Assembly: GCA_002205965.3 (NCBI GenBank) | Contig: NADL03000599.1 | Coordinates: forward strand, 1,922,001-1,986,000 | Direction: 5' to 3' | Source: Kappaphycus alvarezii | Taxonomy: Eukaryota > Rhodophyta > Florideophyceae > Gigartinales > Solieriaceae | DNA: 64,000 bases | Shown: positions 34,001-46,529 of the stretch, piece by piece | Numbering within the stretch: the stretch's first letter is position 1 | Layout of the letters: each line of letters begins with the position of its first letter | Notes under the pieces: generated by a model | The model's input: the letters and a program-made list of their open reading frames with translations, nothing else | Databases searched by the model: none | Told to the model about the DNA's origin: nothing | Made by a program: the position numbers and the translations under genes

Positions 34001-37000
34001 GATCATAATTTACTTCAACTAAAGTCTTCATTCACATTGTGTGAGAAGATTTCAATCAAAATTGTCGATTATGCCATTGGCACATCAAATACATGTATGT
34101 TTGGAAAATAGTAGGCCTGTATCCATCTAAATGGACGAATGCAAGTTTTCGCAGATCGCGCCACATAGTTTTTCTCGAACATCATGGCCGCAATTTTACT
34201 CTCCAAGAAATCTTAGGTGCTCCAATCTTCCTCGATAATGCATTAAAAATGATTCATTTCAACTCAATAAGGTATCGCCTAAACTATTCGAAACTGTGTG
34301 TGAAACCGGATGAGTCCGAAGGCCTTCTGTAATGTCACTGAAAGCTTTACTTCATCTGGAACTGGGGCATCTGTTAATCTTTCATGAATTTCAACTCTTT
34401 GAAGTCGGAAAGCACTATGGATACTTAAATGGTAAGAAAAAAGAGGCTACCTTAGCACTCAACGCTATTAAAGTTACTCCTCGTGTTCGAGGATTTTGCG
34501 AGGTTTTTTATTGAGCTACTTCGGAACCTATAGTGCGTGACATGTTTCACAGCTAAGATGAAAAAGGGTACTATGCTTCGCGCCGGAATTGGTATTTTCA
34601 CACCTCTAGATGAGATTCATATGGACATCTCTAGTCCATTTAAACCTCTCTCGGTGGTAACTGATCTGTCCTGCACCTCATCACCGATACAAAGAAATCT
34701 TAAGTAACTTTAAATCAAGAAAAGATTGAGTCACCATCTGTGGTATGTAGTTACAAGATATTCGTTGAAAATCGCATTCAACCTGAGCATTACAGAATTC
34801 GCCGTGTCAAACTTTAAAATGCTTGATAACCCTTCGTAATCCATTATGTGAACTTCTTACTCTCCAAATGTATTTCTATCAAGCCGTTATCTCTTTACGC
34901 ATCTGAAATTAATGAGCCACTTGAATGTCTGGAACAAGAATATTTGACTCGAACCAGAGTTCTGTTTTTTTGACACAGGGCTTCCCACGGAACTATTCGG
35001 GGAAAATATTGATTTGAACTATACAAGAAATTGTTTAGCTGCAAATCAAATTGGAGATAATTTTTCCGTTTTCAAGCGGAAACCGATACGACTATTGCGG
35101 CGCAATTCGGAAGTCGTTAGGTCCACTTCTATTCAGATTCATATAAATATCATAGAGAGCGAAAGATAAATATCTGCCTCACTCGTAATGCAACATTTCT
35201 GCGGGAATGTAATCTGGAACAAGATTAATAATAAAATATTCTCATACTGAAAAAAGAGTGAGTGTTACAGGTATGTCTTACTTCAAGTCCGTTAAAAATA
35301 TCAAACCTTCAAGTTTACGCAGTATGTTAGGAGAACTATCACTCTTTAGAATCTAGCACAGGCAATAATTAGGATGCGAGAGAAAGTTTTATTTGCTGTC
35401 TAGTTGCTCTGAGCACATATTGCACTTATCTCGCTATACATGAAGAAAATGGGATGAGTCGTAATCCTAATGAACTCTAATCCTTTTCGGATACTTTTCG
35501 GTTGCCAGAATGGGAAGTGACTATCGGCAAATAGTACGATGCTCTCGTAATTGTACAACGATAAACATAGCATTGAACCCACTAAATAATGGAGTGAAAC
35601 CTTTACAACTCAAAAATTGCTCTTTCGAGCTAAACCAATTAAATCAGCCAATAGCATATTTCTGCCAAAATAACGTTACAAACTGCGTGTTTATCTTCAA
35701 TAATATTACTTAGACTTTGATCCATCTTCTTTTTGTGCCTCAGTAGCCAATCATTAAGGTATTTGCTTGACATATGTTAATAATGCGTCCGAGGGCTTAA
35801 TTTTGGGAGGGGATGACATATCCAACGGGTATCTACGTATCAAAATGGTCGCAGAAATTCTAATGAAACAACCCAAAAATTCCTAAAAGACTTGTTGCTT
35901 CTAGAAACGTTTTAGGACAAGGCAATGTATGTCGCCTGCCAAGCCGGACGGCTTCATGGTATTTTTTCCATGAAAACGGATTAACATTGGATTTCAGTCC
36001 TCCACTTTTGACCCTCTAGTGTACTTCCTGTCCATATTTAACAAATTAATGGCGTTAGTTCTTACGGTTGATGATTTTACATTCTCTACCGACTTTCGAC
36101 GCCTTCTGAAAAAAAATTCATACAGTATCTCGCTTTTAGATTAAGAATCTACTTCTTTGGAAACTTTCAATTATTTACTGGATAGATAGTGACCAGGACT
36201 TCAAAGATAATCACAATTGATCAAACTTCTTACTCCGGAATACTGCAGCAGATCTATGGAATTTTACAATCTAGTGCATATCTAAGACAATTTCAATCGA
36301 ATGCCAACCTATAACTGAAAGTATTGGATTCATAAATTTACTATCTGCTTAATTTCATTCATTATATTGCAGTTTTATAGGCTGATTCTTTAGCCTACTA
36401 TCGCCACGCGCCCTAAGCTATCTTTCCCAAAATTATCCCTATATCCCTTTCACGTTACATTAACCCTCCGAATGACAGACTTTTGAAGCTGCTCAAACGC
36501 ATCTTACGCTACTTGTCTGGAGTCCTGACTCTATAGTAAATTAATCCTCGCATAATGCTCAATTCAGTAAATCTTTCAAGTTCCTCTTTCATTTACTATT
36601 TACGGCAGTGGAAACCTGAGCAGAAAAAGTTCAATATTCACTCAAGATGATAAATGTGGCGAAATATTACTCAATAAACTGATTAGTTTGCTGCATAGCA
36701 ATATTTTTTCAGATTTTGCAAAAGAATAGAAGCTGAAATATTTTATTAGCGGAATCAGGAACATGAATCAAAATTAAATTTGAAATTTCCAGATAAGACC
36801 TGTTAATACCCCTGGAATATGCGCTATTACCAGTTTCAATTATCCTTGTACATCCGCTTCACATCCTTACGAGGAATAACTTCTTTAATGAAGATAAAAG
36901 TAACTGTTGACACTTTTGTATTAGACAATTTGTAACGGGTAAATATGTCGTATCTTTCGAAGGAAAAATGAGCAGTGGAATATTGCACCGTCGCAGTTCA

Positions 37001-37135
37001 TGTAATCCGACAAAGCTGCATTGGCTGTCGGACATGACCAAAATGACTAGAAGCTAAACAGCACAATTATACTTTCATGATCCCTAAGGTTCTACAGTTC
37101 TCATCTCTAATATAAGTGGAATTTGAAAGGAGTTA

Positions 37136-37350
37136 CGTTAGAATATAATAACTGACGCATTACCAGTCGCAGATATCGAGAACCATAGCCTCATCGGCTA
37201 AGCCGCTAGATAATCGGACTCCAATAGCAAGCAGTCGCAGCCAGTATACTGGGGTCCTACGTGTGGCCTTTGTCGTAATTTGCACTATCTTATGTCGGCA
37301 GTTTCGACCAAAGGATAAGACACCATATTTTTTTGACTTATCTCATCACA
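37136..37350 (+). repeat. 3' LTR of the copia relic
   Basis: Begins CGTTAGAATATAATAACTGA (TG decayed to CG) and aligns along its length with the 5' LTR, but with many substitutions, which dates the insertion as old. Confidence 0.6.
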
Positions 37351-38842
37351 TATTGTAAAATCATGTTTTAGAAATTCACCACATGTCACAGATGATCGAA
37401 TTTTAGTCCCATCTATTTCAAAAATCTTCTCCTTTTTGTATAAACTCTTGTGTAATTTTACAAATATATACCGCACTGCAACTTTAGATTAGAAAATAAT
37501 CTGGAGCCTCAAGTACAGTACTGATAGGGTTCAATTATTGCATGAAAAGTACACGTGTGTTAGCAGTTGAGTACAGTAACACGCACAGTACTGTGGTTTA
37601 CTGTGAGGAGCGCACCTAGTATGCATTGAGTGATCCTCCGCAGTCTATTTAAAGTGCCAATGACCTTGTACACATATACAGAGATGCACCAATGATTGTG
37701 TAAAAATAAGCCTGGTTTGTGCTCAGCAACTTGAAGTTCGTGTTGTAACAAAAATTTTATTCTATAAGCAAGACTACCCAACTGATTATCGCGAAGGTTC
37801 CATCTGGTTATCTCGAGGGTTCCATAAAGGTACGAATCTCTTTGAAATTTGTTTCGACGGTATTCTGTAGTTGAGGCAAAGTACCGCCGTCATCTAGAAG
37901 ATATTTGTCCTTAGTGAGTCTGATTTGGTACTTCACTTTTATACCGCACTGAATGGTGCTGGTAAATAGTCACGCCAAGAAAGATAGATAGATTATGGGT
38001 TTTAATTTCTGTAAGAGGTTAGGTGGAAGCAAGATATGTGGCTAAACAGTCAGGTGGGAGTAGGTAAGTCCATATATCCTCTCGGAATAGGGAAAAGGAG
38101 AGCCGTGACGGCGAGGAGGAAACATTTGGTGCAAAGTTGCTGGTATCGGTAAGTGATCGTGGTACACTGGCGAATGTGGAGTGCGAGGATAAAGGTGCCA
38201 CATTTTGAATTATAGTTTTGAATTAGTGTGGTCCGTTTTTCATTCAAATTTTTCGTTTATTTTTTTACTTTTACGAGCAGATTTCGCAGAATACGAGTGC
38301 CAGACTTCAATTCATACGTCTCACTCACTTTACGAATGTGTTATCATACAAATGCAGTAACGTGTACAGTACTTCACAGTATCGCACATAAATATTACAG
38401 TGATAATAGAAATATACCAAGATGTACTGTATTTTAATATCATTTGCACTTAGTGCCTTCCATATTCTCGTTATAGGTGCCCCTGATATAGCCTCCATGA
38501 CCAGAGATTGTGTAAATTTGGCCCGGTCCGTGCTTTTAATCTTGGAGTTCAAGTTTCAAAAAGTACTATTTTAACAGAGAAGCGCCTCTGGGCTTGCTTT
38601 GATATTTATTTGAGCCTGAACAATTCGTTTAATCTCATTAACCTTGTGCATGTAGAAATCATTCGGATTATTACGGGGGAAAATCTACATCTAATTGATT
38701 TACGTACTATTCACGGCCCAATAGGATACCTTTTTTTGCCTTTACTATCATTTTAGTTACATGTTTTCAATTGTTTCTATCCTTTCGCAATGACGTTCAG
38801 ACATTGTTGCTTTGTACTTTATGTTTTAGAGTAGAGCAAGTC
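37351..38842. other. AT-rich, no gene seen
   Basis: Short frames without motifs. TACAG/TACTG words near 37512-37595 and 38361-38372. Confidence 0.5.
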
Positions 38843-39009
38843 CACGTGTAATGCTCAAGTTGTACGATCAACTTGTCTTACAGCGTCACGCAGAGTTGAA
38901 GTAAAGGATTGGGATGTTGGGGGCCGAGCTGAACGAACGGCTTAGGTGAGAGGGATCTAGCTGCACGACCGGCGGATAATACCTGAATTTCCTCTTTTTG
39001 TAGTACTGA
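38843..39009 (+). repeat. Left terminal inverted repeat of the Helitron-like element
   Basis: Aligns in reverse complement with 46183-46315: TGCTCAAGTTGTAC, ATCAACTTGTCTTACAGCGTCA, GAGCTGAACGAACGG, CGGATAATACC and GTAGTACT are shared. A 32-bp segment (about 38941-38972) is present only on this side. Contains the stem CAAGTTG…CAACTTG (38855-38874). Confidence 0.8.
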
Positions 39010-39507
39010 AAAACATCTTCCTCTCCTTCAGGGGTACGGAAAGGTTAGTTTGCTGTAGCACAGTATGTATACACGCCAACAGAACCGATGTCGCCTCAAT
39101 GACGAAGCGAAGTTTTAACGAGTAACTCTTCTGTAAGCAGCTAATGTAATTACATTCTCCCCACTCATCCAAATAAGTTACGAGTCCTAAACAACTTCTG
39201 GAAGGATCTAGAAGCGCCAGGTTGAAAAAAACAGACCCTTCCCAAAAATATTACTATCGGTCCGCGCACAGGATCAAAAATTTGCAAAAAAAATTGGAAA
39301 AAGTACGGCGCAGTACACTCGAGCGATACTGAGGTTTGCGAGAGTGCACCCAAAAACAGTGTGAGAAAGGGGGTGGCTGTGATTTTTCTGTAGCTTCCGG
39401 AATTCCATGGCATACCAATGGCGGTGTGCGAACGCTGTTCTGCTACCAACTCCATTCCACTGCTGCAGCCTACGTCTATATATAATACAGGGTAGGCTTA
39501 GTGATTC

Positions 39508-39975
39508 GTGGCGGTGGTAAGCAGTATCAACCAAGGGGCTTGGGAGGAGACACAGACCAGAGTGATGTGGCGCGGGAACAAAACTGAAATAAATCAGGGT
39601 AGGAGAGTAACCGAAAGGGCGTTCATACAGAAGAAAAACTCAAGGCATCTTCAGAGCGATACCAGTGCGGTATCAAGAGTCAATGCGAATAGAAATGCAG
39701 ATACAAAACGTGAAATCGAGGCTGTTGTGAGAGATGGCCCAGAGGCGTGCACCATCGATGCAGTGATTTTTGGCAGCTAGGTGTCCTTATGTATGAGGAA
39801 GTTCGAATACGGCAAATACAATGCATGTAAGAAATCAGTTGGTGACCCATTTGCAAATTTCCAGATCGAGGAGGACATTCTTACAGCCCCACCATGCGGC
39901 AGGGGAGCAGTGGACTTCAAGGTGATTCATATGGCAGTGAAGCCCGGTCGAAAGTACCCTAGGGTTTTCCCATAG
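39508..39975 (+). pseudogene. Unknown frame inside the Helitron-like element
   Basis: Two consecutive frames in the same phase separated by a single TAG at 39778-39780: the first is Arg/Asn-rich (ERAFIQKKNSRHLQSDTSAV), the second contains KFEYGKYNACKKSVGDPFAN and ends PGRKYPRVFP. I recognise no family. It lies between the left inverted repeat and the Rep/helicase gene, so it may be an accessory gene of the element. Confidence 0.3.
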
Positions 39976-40435
39976 ATGCGCTAAGGCATGGTACTACTGA
40001 AAAGGAGTTTGAGATCAATGATATGATGGCTGCACTAGGTTGAAAATCTAGGAACTCAAACATGGTCTCAAGAACAATTATTTCAAAATCCTTTTCAGCC
40101 GTACCGCTCCTTGTACTGTACTGTAATTTTTCTAATTTTGTTGGCAAATTTTTGTTCCTGTGTCCGAGCAAATAGGAATATTTTTGGGAGGCGTTTGTTT
40201 TTGTCAACATGACGCTGCTGTATCCTTCCAGAAATTTTTTTTGACGCGTAATGGATTGGTTTGGACGAGTGAAGGAGTGCAATTACAGTAGGTACTTACA
40301 GAAGTAGTACTCTTCAAAATTTGGATTCGCCGTCGAGGCGGCACCAGTTCTGTTGGCGTGTGTAAATACTGTGCAATAGCGAAATAGCCTCACCGTACCC
40401 CTGGAGAGGCAGATGTTAACCCCCATACTAATTCA

Positions 40436-40572
40436 AGTGTGTGGCGTGTGCGTGTGTGTGTTCTTGTGTGTGTTCTTGTGTGTGCGCACGCATCGTGTGT
40501 GCGTCCCTCGCCCATGTTTGTTTCTGAGCGTGTGCATGTGTGTGCGCACGCGCCGTGTTTGTGTCCCTAGCC
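40436..40572. repeat. GT/GC dinucleotide-rich tract with an internal duplication
   Basis: Alternating purine-pyrimidine DNA (TGTGTGTTCTTG repeats and GTGTGTGCGCACGC twice, 40479-40492 and 40539-40552, each followed by CG TGT…TCCCT(C/A)GCC). The two halves are about 60-bp tandem copies. It precedes the Rep/helicase reading frames. Confidence 0.65.
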
Positions 40573-40599
40573 GCGCTGAATCGCTGAGACGCGCCAAGT

Positions 40600-43500
40600 G
40601 TGCCAAGTCACGTCGGTGCAAAGTTTGCGCGAAGTGTGCAATTCAAAGGCAAATGCCAAGTGTGTAAAAAATTATGCATAAAACTACATTACAACTGGAA
40701 AAAAACAGCGCAGTCAGGAGGGGGTGTGAGAAGGCACGGAAGAACTGTTCGGGCCATAGATGGTCGTGGATCTGAAGGAAATATCGCCTCAGGAGCTGGT
40801 GCCCCTGAATTCGCTGCTAACTGTCGCAAAAGGCTCAACCAGGAGAGTACTACAGCTCGCACGAGGCAAGAAACGCCAGAGCAGAGAGTTCCGAGGCTAC
40901 ATGCCTATCTGTAGCGGGCACGGAGGCGCAGAGAGAGACAAAGATGAGAAAGGGGCGGCCCAAGCTTTTCTGTTCTGCCGGTCCAAATTCCGGCTGTGGT
41001 TCCGGCCGCAGTACCGGTTGTCACGGAGCAGGTGGATCCAACTGCTGTTCCAGTACCGGCCGCAGTTCCAGCTGCAGTGCCGCTTGCAGTGTCTGGCGAT
41101 TCCGGTCCAGGTTCTGTTTCTCATGACTTAGAATGTCAACAAAGCCAGGTGCGTGAGGCTAGCCGTCAAAGAAACGAGACAGAACAGCAAGCTGCTGAGA
41201 GACGGGAACGTAATAGGGCTCGGATGGCTGCGAGGAGAAGAAAGGAGACGGAGGAACAGCGCGCTTCTTGGCTCACCGCCAACAGGATAAGGGGAAGGCG
41301 AAGGAGGGAACAAAATGCGTAAATAATAACGCCCGCTAACCGCCAACGTATGCGAGAAGCTCGCAATATGCAGAGCGCAGCTGATTGGGAGGCAAGAAAA
41401 GAATGCTAACCTTGCAATGGAGCAGAGCAGGGCGCATGGGGACACCTCTACCCGGGAAGCACGGAAAGAATCCAATCGCCCTGCAATGGAGCAGAGGAGG
41501 GCGGATGAAGATAAGCCTGCTCGGGAAGCACGGAACGAATCAGGGAAGCACGGAACGAATCCAATTGCATTGAAATGGAGCAGACGAGGGCGGATAAAGG
41601 TTCTTCTACAGCACAGGAACGCAAGCAGTCGGATAGGATAGCCAGCAGGACAAGGAGGGCCGCACAGGTCTCTGTTCAGCAGCGATAACGCCAAGAAACA
41701 GACCGTGCTGCAAGGACAGTGGCGAGGTCTCTGCTTCCCGCCTTGCAGGCAGCCACAAAACGCGATGAAATGCGGTGCGTGTCATACTTGCACCACGGAA
41801 AGATGAATGTACCATGTGGTAACTGCGGTGCACTCAGGTCTTTGAAGGAAATAGTTAACGGTCGAGATGGCGATTCAGAGCCACACTTCTTCAACTGTTG
41901 TCAAGGTGGAAAATTCAGCCTTCCTCCTATGCCAAAACCTCCCCAGCTGCTACGGGACTTGCTCACTCAGGCAGATACCCGATCAAGACGCTCCCGCGAT
42001 CACATTCGTAGCTACAAAAAAGCACTATCCATGGCGTCCATGAGTGCCAATTGGGTGCGTCGGGGTCAAGGACCCTCCAATTTCAATCCTACCATGACCC
42101 TCCAAGGTCGCATCTACCACAGAATCGTTGGGTTTCGCCCACCACAATGTTTGTAGCCCGCTTGGACCTTGACACTCTAACGACTCTGACGGCCATGTTG
42201 CATCAGGTGAACCCGTACGTACAGTCGTTTGTGAGTCTTCGCGACTGGATTCAGAACGAAGGAGCAAGGAACAGTCCAATTGTGAGTCATGCTGACAAAA
42301 GTCCAGCAGAAGAGCACGTACGTCGTTATAATGGTCCATTATGCTCCTAGGTAGCTGCGATTATCCCTGGGAATATCGATGGGCCCAAGGCGAGAAGAGA
42401 TATAGTCGTTCAACACTAGCTTGATAATGAGACGTCAGGGAATAAATAGGGGGCAGGATGCGAACGATTGATGTGAACCACAGGTCGCAAGACCCATTGT
42501 TTTATGTCCTACTGTTCCCTACCGGTCGATACCGGTGGCATATGGAAACGAATCAGTCTTCATCTGCTGCGGGTGCCTCACTTGAGAGTAACCGCCGAAC
42601 AAAGGTATCACCGGTGGCTTTTTACTCCTGGCATCTCTTTCAGAGTCAAGATGAGTTCAGTACCATTCTTCACGTCAGGAGAATCTTTCAGCAGTACCTG
42701 GTGGATCAATGGTGCAAGGTTAAGTCGGAACGTCTGCTGTACCTGCGTCTCAATCAAGACAAGCTCCGAGCAGCGGATTGCACTGATCTCAATGATCAAC
42801 TGGCTGACCCAGGCCGTGTTCATGACGAGGCTGCAGAGTTAAGAGCCGGTCGCCTCATCGCTCTCCCCTCCACCTACATTGGTGGCGACCGCTATATGAG
42901 GCAGCAGCTTCAAGACTTGATTGCAATTTCGAACAAGTTGGGTCACCAGCATAATTTTCTCACCATCACTTGTAATCGCAACTGGCCGGAGATCACCGAG
43001 TCGCTTCTTCCAAATCAAATCCCCCTAGACAGGCCTGATCTCACCGCCCGGGTGTTCAAGATAAAGTTGAAGGCTATTATGGAATTAGTGTTGGAGCGGG
43101 AGCTCTGCGGGAAAGTGATAGCCCACGTTCGCGTGATCGAGTTTCAGAAGAGGGGCCTGTCTCACGCCCACATCATTCTGTTCCTGGACAAAATCTCCAA
43201 AAAACATCTCAGGAATCCAGGACACATTTAAAAGCTTATTTCTGCGCAGCTACCGCCGGATTCACAACCGCGTCTGCGCGAATTAGTCTTGAAGCACATG
43301 ATACATGGATTTTGCGGGACACAGAATCTCTCTTCTCCTTCCATGAGGGGCAATTCGTGTTCCAAGCACTTTCCAAAAGACTTTAAGATGAGCAACGGTA
43401 TCCAACATGAGCAATATTATGTCCTCTACAAGCGAGCATCACCGGAATATGGCGCTGCTATATGGTGGTGCCACAGCCACTAAGCGATGCAGAGTCGGGT

Positions 43501-46186
43501 CCCGGTACTTGGACCTCGAGGTCAACAGCTCCTGGGAAGTCCCATACATCTCGAAGATATTGGCTCTGTTCGAGTGCCACGCAAACATAGAACTGTGCAT
43601 ATCGCGTCATGGTAGTATCAAGTATCTCTTCAAGTATGTTTGCAAAGGGCAGGACCCTATACAATGGAACTGATCTTGGGAGGAGAAACAGCGGATGAAA
43701 TAAGAGAATTTCAGGATGCAAGATACGTATCAGCTTCCGAGGCAGCATGGCGCCTGTTCAAGTTCGGCATCGTAGACAAGAAACCTTCAGTAGTAAGGCT
43801 TGCAGTTCATCTCCCCGGCCACCATATAGTGTACTTTAGGGATTGTAAGGAGCATGTAGCTGGGAATCGCCAACGGCCTGGGACAACACTCACCGAATGC
43901 TTTGCTGCCAATCACCTGTACGAGGATACAAGGCAAATCCCGTATTATGAGTATTCTAAGTATTTCATTTGGGATAAGTCATCCAATCCTAGGGTCGAAG
44001 GTGACCGGTCCCGGCAGTACTGAGACTGAGCCAAAGCCATACTGGAAGCCATGAGCAAGATTATTCAAGCGTTTCGTCCAAGTACAAAGCCCGGCAGGTT
44101 TATAGGAGATACTACGCTACGACTTCTCCTTTACAGGTGAACATGTCGTCGGTCGCATGTATACCGTCAGCCCAAGGCTGGGCGAAAGTTATTACCTTCG
44201 CGTCCTACTCACCCAGGTAGCAGGAGCAACATCATTCTAAGAGCTTCGCACTGTCCACAGCGCAACTTATTCATCCTTCAGGGAGGCATGCATGGCTCTG
44301 GGAGTTCTCGCAGACGACAACGAGTGGAGCAGGGCACTTCGCGAATCCTTCCGCTCTATCTTTGTCCCACTTACCAACGTCTTTCCCACTATCTTGGCAT
44401 TCTATCAACCTTCCTCGCCCTCACAACTCCTGCAACTGCATCCCACGGAATTCATCACGGACTTCAAGGCTATACATAGGTGTCGATGCTCAGGGCTCAG
44501 CGAAGATGATTTGATGGGCCATGTCCTCATGTAGATCTCCGAAAACCTGGCTTCCATGAATGGTAGGACCTTGCAACACAACATCCTTCCTTCCCCGCCA
44601 CAAAACCTTCCTCCTTTGGCGGCCTCTGCCGCTAATCATGCAATTCAAAACGCAGCAGAGCTGGAAAGGATCGTCCAAGCATCACTCCCGCGCCTCAATG
44701 AAGGACAGAAAGAGGTATTTAGGCAAGTGGCATACGGCTTCCATCCCAAACGCATCCCTTCCAGAAAATCTCGCTGTAGGAGCTGCGGCTTCTGCTACTT
44801 CAATTTCCGCCCAGTCAAAAACGTTCTTCCTCGACGCTCCAGATGGCACTGGAAAGACATTCGTCATCAATTCGTTACAGGTCTTTCTGCAATTGAAAGG
44901 AAAGAAGGTAACTGCAGTTGCAACCTCAGCTGTCGCCGCTCTTCTCCTCCGCAATGGCCGAACCGCTCACTCCACCTTCCATAATCCTATCTGTATCACT
45001 GCAGACTCTACCTGCAATATCGAAGTCAACTCTGATACAGCGTGGTCGCTTCGACAAACTGATCTCATCATTTGGGATGAGTTAGTCATGTGCCATCGCT
45101 TCTGTATTGAGGCCGTGGACCAAACTCTACGCGATCTCAACGACGTCAATATTCCCTTCGGCGGCAAGTGCGTCCTTTTCTCCGAAGACTTTCGCCAGAG
45201 CTACAAGACCCTCAGACTTATTGAGAATATGAGGCTTTGCTGCACTTCAAACAGACCCTCATGCAGATCATCAAACCCTTCAGTTTCCCCATTTTCTTCT
45301 CCAAGTCGGCTAGGGGACAACAGACGGTTAGCAACACGGTGAGATACCGCTTCCGCTTCCAGAGGGCATCAATGTCGTCAGCAACATCCAGGTACTCGCA
45401 TCGACAGTATTCGAAGTCATCTCTTCCAGCTATAGACAAGACGACTGGCTTACTTCTCGCACCATACTCACCTCCAGGAACGATCACCTTCCTGACATCA
45501 ACCGTTTCGAAGAGAGCATGATCCATGGTCAAAATAGGGTCTTCCTAAGTGCTGATAGTGTGGAAAACGAAGAAGAAAACTGCCTCCGTTCCCCGGTAGA
45601 GCTCCTCTACTCTCTCGAAGGAGGATGCTCCCTACCAGATCACGAGATCGTCTTGAAGAAGGGCTACATCTTCATGCTCCTTCGCAATCTAGAAGTCTAG
45701 CAAGGTCATTGCAATGGTGCCCGGTATATCGTAGACCGAATGTCACAAAAAATGCTCTGCCTCCGCAATGCCGTTAGAATCCGCAAAGATAACCAACTCG
45801 CACGGATGCAGTGCAGCCCTGTAGATGACAGTTATCCTGTTCCAGGATTCATTCGCCTCCAATTTCATATTCGGGTCTGCCTTGCAATGACCACCGACAA
45901 TGCTCAAGGCCAATCATTTAAGGATAAGCTTGGAATCGATTTCACAAGCCCTTGCTTCTCTCACGGCCAGTTCTATGTCGCATTATCCAGGACAACCCAT
46001 CCCAAGAACCTCACCGTTTGTGGCGTCAATGCCAACAACCAGACCACAAATGTAGTATATCCAGAGGTTCTACAGCTTCACATCAAGTTTTCAATATTTT
46101 CATGCTCTATTAATTCGCACCTCCCAGTCTTCCCCAACTCCCCCGAAATGGCTGCGCGCATAGCGCGCATGGAGCCCCTAGTTTAG
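40600..46186 (+). pseudogene. Helitron-like Rep/helicase (broken)
   Basis: N-terminal arginine-rich repeats (TARTRQETPEQR, RMAARRRKETEEQRASW) as in Helitron proteins, then a zinc-type region (CGNCGAL…FFNCCQGGKFSLP, 41815-41930). The Rep domain is the best kept: a 257-codon frame from 42458 with LFPTGRYRW, IFQQYLVDQW, LITITCN-like FLTITCNRNWPEITE and RGLSHAHIIL, which carries the HxH metal site (about 43163-43171). Then KYLFKYVCKGQD with both tyrosines of the two-Tyr motif (43623-43625, 43635-43637), and DARYVSASEAAWRLFKF. The helicase part has Walker A APDGTGKT (44836-44859, usually GGTGKT), LIIWDELVMC (usually WDE), FSEDFRQ, and a C-terminal TTDNAQGQSF…FSHGQFYVALSRT ending at 46184-46186. 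At least eight frame changes or stops lie between these blocks, so it is not active as read, although key Rep residues persist. Rep nicks DNA for rolling-circle style transposition and the helicase unwinds it. Confidence 0.85.
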
Positions 46187-46315
46187 TACTACGACAAGAG
46201 GAAATCCTGGTATTATCCGCCGTTCGTTCAGCTCAGCCCCCAATATCCCCGTCCTTTATTTCAACTCTACATGACGCTGTAAGACAAGTTGATGGTACAA
46301 CTTGAGCATCACGTG
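46183..46315 (-). repeat. Right terminal inverted repeat of the Helitron-like element
   Basis: Reverse complement of 38843-39009 without its 32-bp insert. It overlaps the stop codon of the helicase frame and ends with CACGTG at 46310-46315. Confidence 0.8.
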
Positions 46316-46529
46316 TGCCCAAGGGCGATAACGCGACGAAGTCTAAACCAATTATTGTATTGCGTGGATAGTAGATGTGGAAGAGCCAGAATACGACGTT
46401 TACTGCCTGGAGACGGCCTCACGGCCCTGGGCATCGAAGTAAAATTATCACAACTTTATTTCAATCTATATATATAAATGTCCTACTCTAGACAAAAAAC
46501 CTCCACAGTTTCTGTCGGGTTCGCTGCTA

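Larger units (their letters stand above)
30772..37350 (+). mobile_element. Ty1/copia LTR retrotransposon relic
   Basis: A degenerate copia element recognised from protein pieces and two LTRs. Gag-like: YIQGKFIKCIDICNELAAYD (about 31908-31970). Integrase: HLITDTKKS, VVCSYKIFVENRIQPEHY, SEINEPLECLEQEYLTRTRV (34560-34970). Reverse transcriptase: GIYVSKWSQ, GQGNVCRLPSR, then LVLTVDDFTFSTDFRRLLK with the catalytic Asp pair at 36070-36075. RNase H-like: SFEGKMSSGILH and PTKLHWL near 36960-37030. The order integrase before reverse transcriptase is diagnostic of copia. Dozens of stops and shifts, no intact frame; it makes up most of the AT-rich block. Confidence 0.7.
38843..46315 (+). mobile_element. 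7.5-kb Helitron-like element bounded by long terminal inverted repeats
   Basis: Inverted repeats at 38843-39009 and 46183-46315 bracket a decayed Helitron-type Rep/helicase gene on the + strand and a separate upstream frame (39508-39975). The right repeat begins at the helicase stop codon, so repeats and gene belong to the same unit. Both outer ends carry CACGTG. Classical Helitrons lack such repeats; Helitron2/Helentron types have only short ones. No target duplication is obvious. Confidence 0.65.

Noticed and set aside
40413-40667. Cysteine-rich small protein frame
   Set aside because: It is the translation of a GT-rich simple repeat (CVCVFLCVFLCV), not a real cysteine-rich peptide.
41128-41694. 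188-codon minus-strand frame
   Set aside because: Antisense of the Arg/Glu-rich N-terminal repeats of the Helitron-like protein.
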